DNA of 64,000 bases from contig JAMWZR010000007.1 of the NCBI GenBank assembly GCA_024282035.1, positions 39,487 to 103,486 of the forward strand. The letters run 5' to 3'. Of this stretch, positions 56,938-64,000 are shown in pieces. The notes beneath the pieces were generated by a model that was given only the letters and a program-made list of their open reading frames with translations, searched no databases and had not been told where the DNA came from. A program made the position numbers and the translations under genes. Origin of the DNA: Nitrosomonas sp. GTDB taxonomy: Bacteria; Pseudomonadota; Gammaproteobacteria; Burkholderiales; Nitrosomonadaceae. Every line of letters starts with the position of its first letter. The first letter of the stretch is position 1.

Positions 56938-57265
56938 GTTATTCCTTCCGCTCAAATTTAGAATTTATAGAAGCAACAAGAATCAATTTCTTAATCGATT
57001 TGCAGATTAGCAATTTAATCTCTTGAAATCAGTGATAAATCTCACGTATTGGAATTGATGCAAGCTCTGGCTGATCGATTACATGGAGAATGAGGAGAAT
57101 TAAAGTAAGACGAGTAATCGCCACAGTGGCGACAATTTAGTCTTTGATTACAAAGAACATATGACTGCAACCAAATAAATACTTAACGAGCATTTATGTA
57201 TTCTGGTGGATGAAAATGACTTGATATCGATTCTGTTTGACTGCTTCCGATAATTCCCAAAAAGG
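56938..57265. other. Intergenic stretch upstream of the unknown large gene
   Basis: About 330 AT-rich bases between the YdjM-like gene and the unknown large gene, both on the minus strand. It should contain the promoter of the large-protein/peptide unit. No repeat, RNA motif or small gene is recognised. Confidence 0.35.
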
Positions 57266-58333
57266 CTAGTCAATATAAAATCTACCTCGTTGTCGTACCA
57301 ACCGCCAATCAGCCCGATCATGCTCCCGGCACACCCCGTAGCGGAACGATGGCGGGAGTTCAGGGAACTGGAAGCGCAAATCGTAAAACCAGACGCAAGT
57401 ACTTTTTTCTGAATGATCCATGTCTTCCAACACCGGCAATTGGGCAAAGCTGCGAAAAGATTTGAGGGCAGGAGCCTGCCAGGCTTCGCTTATCAGTGCG
57501 GTATGATCTGGGTCGTTACCGAACTGATGCTTTGTGCTCCATTTGATCTCGGTGCTCGGATGGTAAGCTGCAGCCATCTTGGGGACAAGCCAGGCATGTG
57601 CAGTGGTAGTTGGTGTTGCGGCAAAGGGCGATAAATTTACATTGGCAAGGTGATAGGTTGCATCATGCAAGACGATCAATTTCCAGTGGAATGGCGATAA
57701 CGGTTGCGGAAGCGCCGAGATCGACGCTTTTGTTACAGTGTGTCGTGAGGCATGATCCTGGGTCAGTTCGATGGCCTGCTGGCGCAGTGTCGAGAGTAAA
57801 GTGACATACCCGCACAGGATGATCAGCGCCACGATGGCGGGGATTCTGGATTGGGGAAGGCAATATGAAGCCACCAGACCAGCCATGATGATCAGACTGA
57901 ACCAGGGATCGATGACAAATACCAATGGCAGCGCAAAACGTTCAGTAGAGAATGGTGCAAACAGCATCAGACCATACGATGTGATGACATCGCCGGCAAT
58001 ATGAGCAGCCAGACCGAGCATAACCGGCGTCATGAATAGCGGCCAAGCATGCCGACCGCGACTCAGTCTTGCGCCTATCCTGGACAACATCCATGCCCAC
58101 AGCGGCAGCAGGAGCAGCGAATGGGTTGGACCCTGATGCCAGTTCAGGTAAGTCAGGGTATCGATCAGTCGCAACATGACATCCACGTCCGGAAATGCTG
58201 CAGCAGCAAAACCGGCGACGATTTGCAGGCGTAGTGGCAATCGGGTTTGCCCTGCAACATCGCTCAGGGTCGTTGGCGATTGACTTGCCCGCACCAGCAG
58301 GGCGCCGCTCAACGCATGCGTGAGCGGATCCAT
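57266..58333 (-). CDS. YdjM/DUF457-family membrane-bound metal-dependent hydrolase
   Basis: A 355-aa protein beginning MDPLTHALSGALL, with the family's conserved histidines and aspartates in FPDVDVML, WHQGPTHSLLLLP and LAAHIAGDVITSYG. These are interspersed with about five hydrophobic segments. Family members are inner-membrane proteins with a putative metal site; the best known (YdjM/LexA-regulated) has no defined substrate. The last 130 residues are soluble. It is 3 bases downstream of the TetR-type regulator and probably cotranscribed with it. Confidence 0.8.
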   Translation of the reverse strand: MDPLTHALSGALLVRASQSPTTLSDVAGQTRLPLRLQIVAGFAAAAFPDVDVMLRLIDTLTYLNWHQGPTHSLLLLPLWAWMLSRIGARLSRGRHAWPLFMTPVMLGLAAHIAGDVITSYGLMLFAPFSTERFALPLVFVIDPWFSLIIMAGLVASYCLPQSRIPAIVALIILCGYVTLLSTLRQQAIELTQDHASRHTVTKASISALPQPLSPFHWKLIVLHDATYHLANVNLSPFAATPTTTAHAWLVPKMAAAYHPSTEIKWSTKHQFGNDPDHTALISEAWQAPALKSFRSFAQLPVLEDMDHSEKSTCVWFYDLRFQFPELPPSFRYGVCREHDRADWRLVRQRGRFYID

Positions 58334-58336
58334 GGC

Positions 58337-59056
58337 CTAGCCCGATTTAGCGCGCATTTCTTTTACAACGGGTTCATGCAAGACAAAATCATTGGTAACG
58401 TACGTGGTTGACGCTGGTGAGTCTGTTTCGGCTGCTGGTGCAGTCATGTCGGCTGATGTTTCCTTGCGTGACGAACCATACACTACATGATCAAGCGATT
58501 CCGCCAGCAACAGCTTGTGTTCGAGAAAATCGCGCGTGCGCCGCGAGTTTTCCGATTCATCGCGCATCCAGAACAGGAAAGTAGCCAGATAAATGGAAGT
58601 CAAACCGGTTTCTTCCAGCGCACGACGCAGGAATGTGGCATCACGCTGTGCGGCTTCGCGCATCCACTGCACAGTACGACTGATGCGCATGATGGCGGGT
58701 ATCTGGATATGCAGATGTCCCGGCTCCAGTTTGGTGCCTATCATTTGCCGAGATACTCTGCGGTGCGTAGCCAACGCATCCAGCCAGCTCATAATCAGAT
58801 GCTGCAATTTTTCCCTTGGCGTCAATGACAGGAACACCACACTCTCGGCTGCCTTGAGCATGGCACTATCGGCGCGATCAAACCAGGCGTCGACCAGTTC
58901 TTCCTTTTCACGGAAATGAAGACGAACATCTTCGAGAGTAATATTCAACTCGGTAGCAATATCGAACAAGCGTACGGCTTCCCATGATGAACGTTCGGCG
59001 ATGACAACAGCCGTATCTACAATCGCTTCGCGTATCTCAAGCTTACTTTTTTTCAT
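58337..59056 (-). CDS. TetR-family transcriptional regulator
   Basis: A 239-aa protein. It has an N-terminal helix-turn-helix of TetR layout (IREAIVDTAVVIAERSSWEAVRLFDIATELNITLEDVRLHF) followed by a helical ligand-binding part. The HTH recognition helix ends in HFREKEEL, as usual. The start at 59056 follows a GGAGGA site; the upstream ATG at 59122 adds 22 residues with no support. The tail of about 35 residues is Ser/Thr/Ala-rich and disordered. It is divergent from the isochorismatase gene, a common target arrangement. Confidence 0.8.
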   Translation of the reverse strand: MKKSKLEIREAIVDTAVVIAERSSWEAVRLFDIATELNITLEDVRLHFREKEELVDAWFDRADSAMLKAAESVVFLSLTPREKLQHLIMSWLDALATHRRVSRQMIGTKLEPGHLHIQIPAIMRISRTVQWMREAAQRDATFLRRALEETGLTSIYLATFLFWMRDESENSRRTRDFLEHKLLLAESLDHVVYGSSRKETSADMTAPAAETDSPASTTYVTNDFVLHEPVVKEMRAKSG

Positions 59057-59414
59057 CTTGATCCTCCACATAGCGTTAATAGGAGTGGCGAAATGCAATG
59101 CCATTTTTACTGTAGCATACAAGGACTAGCAAAAAAATCGGATATTGCTGACAGCCGATTGATTTCATCGGATTCATAAATCGACGTGGCTACCGACGGA
59201 TGCACTGAGCATCATGCTTGCATGACCTGCTTTTGAACGCTCGTAAATTTTTCCGGCTCTATAGGCTATATGGCGGATAAGTAACACTCACCGGCACCCC
59301 ACTTTGCAGTACTGATCCTGCCATGATCAAACCCAAGAAACACGATGTGCAACTGAATGAATCGCATTGATTCAAAATTTACGGATCAAACGTTAACCCC
59401 AAAGGAGCGCGACC
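59057..59414. other. Divergent spacer of TetR regulator and isochorismatase genes
   Basis: About 358 bases without a gene. AATCGG and CCGATT (59136-59141 and 59155-59160, 13-base spacer) form a small inverted repeat near the regulator's start that could be its operator. The plus-strand gene has a GGAG site just before its ATG at 59415. Confidence 0.4.
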
Positions 59415-60050
59415 ATGAACCAGACTTTCATCTACAACCGGCTCGACCGGGAAAAAGCTGTTTTATTGCTGGTGGATCATCAATCCGGCCTCATTTCACT
59501 GGTGCAGGATTTTTCGCCGAATGAGTTCAAGAATAACGTGTTGGCTTTGGCAGCTTGCGGTCAGTATTTCAAGCTACCCACCATATTGACCACCAGTTTC
59601 GAAGAAGGACCGAATGGACCGCTGGTTCCTGAAATCAAGGCCACATTTCCCGACGCGGCGTACATCGCGCGACCAGGTAACATCAATGCCTGGGATAACC
59701 CGGATTTTGTCAATGCGGTCAGAAAGACTGGCCGCAAGCAATTGATCATCGCCGGCGTAGTGACCGAAGTGTGTGTTGCTTTTCCGGCATTGTCGGCGAT
59801 CGCGGAAGGGTATGAAGTATTTGTGGTTACCGATGCTTCCGGTACGTTTAACGAAGTCACGCGCGATGCAGCCTGGATGCGCATGCAGGCGGCTGGCGTA
59901 CAGCTGATGAGCTGGTTTGGTGTGGCCTGCGAATTGCACCGCGACTGGCGCAATGATATTGAAGGGTTGGGCACTTTGTTTTCCAATCATTTACCCAATT
60001 ATCGCAATCTGATGACAAGTTATTTCACCATTACCGAGAAAATGAAATGA
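59415..60050 (+). CDS. Isochorismatase-family cysteine hydrolase (YcaC-like)
   Basis: A 211-aa cysteine hydrolase with the triad residues D21 (LLVDHQSG) and C120 (VTEVCVAF, preceded by the cis-peptide GVVT) and a probable basic residue near IARPG. This is the layout of the nicotinamidase/isochorismatase superfamily. The length and N-terminus match the YcaC-like group, whose physiological substrate is not settled. It is monocistronic, divergent from a TetR regulator that may control it, and converges on an aquaporin gene. Confidence 0.87.
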   Translation: MNQTFIYNRLDREKAVLLLVDHQSGLISLVQDFSPNEFKNNVLALAACGQYFKLPTILTTSFEEGPNGPLVPEIKATFPDAAYIARPGNINAWDNPDFVNAVRKTGRKQLIIAGVVTEVCVAFPALSAIAEGYEVFVVTDASGTFNEVTRDAAWMRMQAAGVQLMSWFGVACELHRDWRNDIEGLGTLFSNHLPNYRNLMTSYFTITEKMK

Positions 60051-60143
60051 GAACTCGCTGCCTGTGGTGACGAAGCATGCGCAAGATTGTCCAGATTGGC
60101 TTTGCAGAATACATTGAAACGCGAATCTGGAATAACTACAGAG

Positions 60144-60179
60144 ACGCGGAACCCTGGAAATGCGGTAAGGGTTCCGCGT
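60144..60179. terminator. Hairpin between isochorismatase and aquaporin genes
   Basis: ACGCGGAACCCT (60144-60155) and AGGGTTCCGCGT (60168-60179) form a perfect 12-bp GC-rich stem with a 12-base loop between convergent genes. T tracts are weak on both sides, so a bidirectional terminator is likely but not certain. Confidence 0.65.
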
Positions 60180-60196
60180 TGAATCGAAGAGAGTTG

Positions 60197-61252
<1,056 letters not shown>

Positions 61253-62740
61253 TTAGATGATGAAATCGGTTGATCCGGTGAAATCCAGGCTGCTCAGAGT
61301 TGTACCCACTAGGATGATGTCTCCTGTTCCTGCTCCGTTGCTTCCTGCGGCTGCGGTCAGATCGATACGGATATCCGCTCCGGACTGCGTGGTCAATGCC
61401 TGAACCTGTGCCAGCGATAGCCCGAAACTGCTCAGGTCGATACGGTCATCACCGGTATCATCAAAATCCAGAATCGTCGATTCAGCAGACGTTGTCGTTA
61501 CCGAGAATGTATCCGCACCCGCGCTGCCGCGGTAGTTCGTTGCCGCGGAAGTGGCAACGGTGATGGTATCGTTGCCTGCGCCGCCGATGATTTCTTCGAT
61601 GCTGGTTAGCGTAGGCCCAATGGAGAAATCGAGGATATCGTCGCCAGCCGTGGCGACGATTTGGTCGGTGTTTGCGCCGCCATTGATATTTTCGACGGAG
61701 ATGAGGTTGCTCAGCCCGCTGGTGACGTAGAAGACATCGTTGCCGCCGATACCAAGCCAAGTGTCATTGCCTGCTCCGCCATCAACACTGGTATCCAGTC
61801 CATCGCCACTGCCGACGACCGTGAAGGTATCGTCGCCATTTCCGCCCGAGAGGATATCGACGCCGGCACCGCCGCGTATGGTATTGGCGTCGCCATTGCC
61901 CGTGATGGTATCGTTGCCTGCGCCGCCAATGATTTCTTCGATGCTGGTGAGCGTCGGCCCAATGGAGAAATCGAGGATATCGTCGCCAGCCGTGGCGACG
62001 ATTTGGTCGGTGTTTGCGCCGCCATTGATATTTTCGACGGAGATGAGGTTGCTCAGCCCGCTGGTGACGTAGAAGACATCGTTGCCGCCGATACCAAGCC
62101 AAGTGTCATTGCCTGCTCCGCCATCAACACTGGTATCCAGTCCATCGCCACTGCCGACGACCGTGAAGGTATCGTCGCCATTTCCGCCCGAGAGGATATC
62201 GACGCCGGCACCGCCGCGTATGGTATTGGCGTCGCCATTGCCCGTGATGGTATCGTTGCCTGCGCCGCCAATGATTTCTTCGATGCTGGTTAGCGTAGGC
62301 CCAATGGAGAAATCGAGGATATCGTCGCCAGCCGTGGCGACGATTTGGTCGGCGTTCGCACCGCCATTGATATTTTCGACGGAGATGAGGTTGTCGAGCC
62401 CGCTGTGACGTACAACATCGCCGCTTGCCGCCGATACCAAGCCAAGTGTCATTGCCTGCTCCGCCATCAACACTGGTATCCAGTCCATCGCCACCCTGCC
62501 GTACGACCGGTGAGATCTTGTTGGCAACTTTCGCCCCCTGAAGAGGATATCGACGCCGGCACCGCCGCGTATGGCATTGGCGTCGCCATCGCCCGTGATG
62601 GTATCGTCGCCTGCGCCGCCAATGATTTCTTCCGATGCCTGGCGGGTAGCGTCGGCCCAATGGAGAAATCGAGGATATCGTCGCCAGCCGTGGCGATGAT
62701 TTCTCTTGGTCGGTGTTTGCGCCGCCATTGAGATTCCCAA
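61253..62740 (-). CDS. RTX-type repeat protein, C-terminal part
   Basis: This is the C-terminal part of a large calcium-binding repeat protein. It contains tandem 114-residue units rich in GGAGNDTITGNGDANTIRGG-type nonapeptides that bind calcium in beta-rolls. It ends in the uncleaved secretion tail of type I secreted proteins (DIILVGTTLSSLDFTGSTDF). The frame is clean up to about 62390. Further upstream it runs through copies with insertions and deletions, so the start given is only the end of the open frame. The natural gene very probably continues into the N-terminal block at 62840-64000 and past the window edge. No type I exporter genes are in view. Confidence 0.75.
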   Translation of the reverse strand: MGISMAAQTPTKRNHRHGWRRYPRFLHWADATRQASEEIIGGAGDDTITGDGDANAIRGGAGVDILFRGRKLPTRSHRSYGRVAMDWIPVLMAEQAMTLGLVSAASGDVVRHSGLDNLISVENINGGANADQIVATAGDDILDFSIGPTLTSIEEIIGGAGNDTITGNGDANTIRGGAGVDILSGGNGDDTFTVVGSGDGLDTSVDGGAGNDTWLGIGGNDVFYVTSGLSNLISVENINGGANTDQIVATAGDDILDFSIGPTLTSIEEIIGGAGNDTITGNGDANTIRGGAGVDILSGGNGDDTFTVVGSGDGLDTSVDGGAGNDTWLGIGGNDVFYVTSGLSNLISVENINGGANTDQIVATAGDDILDFSIGPTLTSIEEIIGGAGNDTITVATSAATNYRGSAGADTFSVTTTSAESTILDFDDTGDDRIDLSSFGLSLAQVQALTTQSGADIRIDLTAAAGSNGAGTGDIILVGTTLSSLDFTGSTDFII

Positions 62741-63180
62741 TGGAGATGAGGTTGCTCAGCCCGCTGGTGACGTAGAAGACATCGTTGCCGCCGATACCAA
62801 GCCAAGTGTTATTGCCTGTCTGGCCATCAATACTGGTATTCAATCCATCGCCCCGACTGCCCGTAACGACGAAGGTATCGTCGCCATTTCCGCCCGAGAA
62901 TATATCGATGCCGGCACCGCCGCGTATGGTATTGGCGTCGCCATTGCCCGTGATGGCAATCGTTTGCTGGCGCCGCCGATGATTTCTTCGATGCTGGTTA
63001 GCGTAGGCCCAATGGAGAAATCGAGGATATCGTCGCCAGCCGTGGCGACGATTTGGTCGGTGTTTGCGCCGCCATTGATATTTTCGACGGAGATGAGGTT
63101 GCTCAGCCCGCTGGTGACGTAGAAGACATCGTTGCCACCGATGCCAAGCCAGGTGTCATTGCCCGTGCCGCCATTGACGG
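61589..63180 (-). repeat. Tandem 342-bp coding repeats
   Basis: The landmark TGGTATYCARTCC recurs at about 61789, 62131, 62474 and 62834, and as CGGTATCCAATCC near 63178. This gives a 342-base unit (114 codons). The two units at about 61600-62280 are nearly identical in bases, not just in protein. A second family of about 336-base repeats lies further right (for instance 63569-63670 against 63905-64000). The units around 62390-62990 carry several small insertions and deletions. Confidence 0.85.
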
Positions 63181-64000
63181 TATCCAATCCTTCACCACTG
63201 CCGGCAACCATGAAGGTATCGTTTCCTCCATCGCCAAACAAAATATCATCTCCGGCCAAGCCTCTGATGGTATCGGCACCTTCACCACCGCGAAGTGTAT
63301 TTGCAGCCGCATTACCGGTAATAGTGTCGTTACCGAAGCGGCCATCGACCGTGACATCGGTCAGTGTCGTTCCGGAAAAATCAAGGGTGGTACCGGTATC
63401 GTCGCCGATCACCTTGACGTTGGCAAAGCCGTTGGCGCTGATTTCCTTGATGCTGTTGCTGGATGTAAAGTTGCCCTTCAGGCCAATATTGGTGCCGGCA
63501 CCCTGTGCCCTGATGACATCATCACCGATACCACCGTTGTAGGTATCGAAACCTTCTCCCGTACCGTTGACCAAGAAAGTGTCATTACCGCCTGCACCAT
63601 TAAGTATGTCATCGCCAGCACCGCCCCGAATGGTGTTATCGTCGCCATTGCCGGTAATGGTGTCGTTGCCGAAACGGCCATCGACCGTGACGCCGTTCAG
63701 AGTAGTGCTGGAGAAATCAAGGGTGGTGCCAGAGTCGTCGCCGATCACATTGACGTTGGCGAATGTATTGGCGGAGATTTCTTCGATACCGTTAGCCAGG
63801 CCAAAGCTGCCTTTCAGGCCGATGTTGGTACCGGCACCCTGTGCCTTGATGGTATCCGTGTCATCGCCGCCATCGTAGATATCGAACCCTTCACCGGTAC
63901 CATTGACCAAGAAAGTGTCATTGCCGCCTGCACCATTAAGTATGTCATCGCCAGCACCGCCCCGAATGGTGTTATCGTCGCCATTGCCGGTAATGGTGTC
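62840..64000 (-). CDS. RTX-type repeat protein, upstream part (partial at window edge)
   Basis: The open frame runs off the right edge in the same RTX style: GGNDTFLVNGTGEG and GNDTITGNGDDNTIRGGAGDDIL units, plus NVKVIGDDTGTTLDFSGTTL segments of a second repeat type. The frame closes near 62840 only because of frame breaks at about 62840-62990, after which the same repeat pattern resumes in another frame. It is most likely the same gene as 61253-62740. The true N-terminus lies outside the window. Confidence 0.7.
   Translation of the reverse strand, partial: DTITGNGDDNTIRGGAGDDILNGAGGNDTFLVNGTGEGFDIYDGGDDTDTIKAQGAGTNIGLKGSFGLANGIEEISANTFANVNVIGDDSGTTLDFSSTTLNGVTVDGRFGNDTITGNGDDNTIRGGAGDDILNGAGGNDTFLVNGTGEGFDTYNGGIGDDVIRAQGAGTNIGLKGNFTSSNSIKEISANGFANVKVIGDDTGTTLDFSGTTLTDVTVDGRFGNDTITGNAAANTLRGGEGADTIRGLAGDDILFGDGGNDTFMVAGSGEGLDTVNGGTGNDTWLGIGGNDVFYVTSGLSNLISVENINGGANTDQIVATAGDDILDFSIGPTLTSIEEIIGGASKRLPSRAMATPIPYAAVPASIYSRAEMATIPSSLRAVGAMD

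Noticed and set aside
61661-62293. 210-codon plus-strand ORF across the RTX repeats
   Set aside because: It repeats with the 342-base period and is the antisense shadow of the calcium-binding repeats.
61589-64000. Regular repeats considered as a CRISPR array
   Set aside because: The period is 336-342 bases, the units are coding and there are no short repeats with unique spacers.

Overview
The window looks like a chromosomal segment of a betaproteobacterium of moderate GC content, most likely a Nitrosomonas-type member of the Nitrosomonadales. That placement is an inference from gene order and protein flavour: the rplM-rpsI-argC-bactofilin-erpA-anmK-M23-tyrS block, the trpGDC block, acnA beside a tRNA trio, and a urea-carboxylase-type locus. 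No amo, hao or rRNA gene lies in the window to confirm it.

Layout. 1-10469 is core chromosome: galU, acnA, three tRNAs (His, Arg, Pro), dksA, pnp, rpsO and trpGDC. About 10470-18930 is a clearly AT-rich genomic island with its own genes: a small recombinase-like protein, a HUH-type Rep-like protein, a membrane coiled-coil protein, a serine resolvase beside a perfect inverted repeat, a two-gene Septu-like (PtuA/PtuB) anti-phage module, and a tyrosine integrase at the right edge.

18937-26760 returns to host-like composition: an HDOD protein, an amidohydrolase remnant, and a four-gene operon on the minus strand (APC permease, two DUF1989 proteins, a biotin-dependent urea/guanidine carboxylase). 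A guanidine-I (ykkC) riboswitch aptamer precedes the operon, which points to guanidine rather than urea as the substrate. 26910-33996 holds a FecR-like lipoprotein, a secreted protein, a Tat-exported transglutaminase-like protein, selU-selD and a serine-glyoxylate aminotransferase.

34114-40344 is a surface-polysaccharide region: a GT4 phosphosugar transferase, a PglF/CapD-type dehydratase, an ABC exporter-like protein with degenerate ATPase motifs, rfbA and rfbC. 40353-53939 is housekeeping: radA, a ceramidase-like membrane protein, rhlE, tyrS, an M23 peptidase, anmK, erpA, a bactofilin, argC, rpsI, rplM and glnS.

54051-56937 is the most unusual part. An unrecognised 626-aa protein is followed on the same strand by a 19-codon ORF with a strong Shine-Dalgarno sequence, a 14-bp perfect hairpin, a 25-codon ORF, and an M24-type peptidase. 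This resembles the layout of a small ribosomal-peptide (RiPP-like) cassette. 57266-60820 has a YdjM-like hydrolase, a TetR regulator, an isochorismatase-like hydrolase and an aquaporin. 61253-64000 is the C-terminal part of a large RTX-type protein built of 342-bp repeats, with reading-frame breaks in the middle copies.
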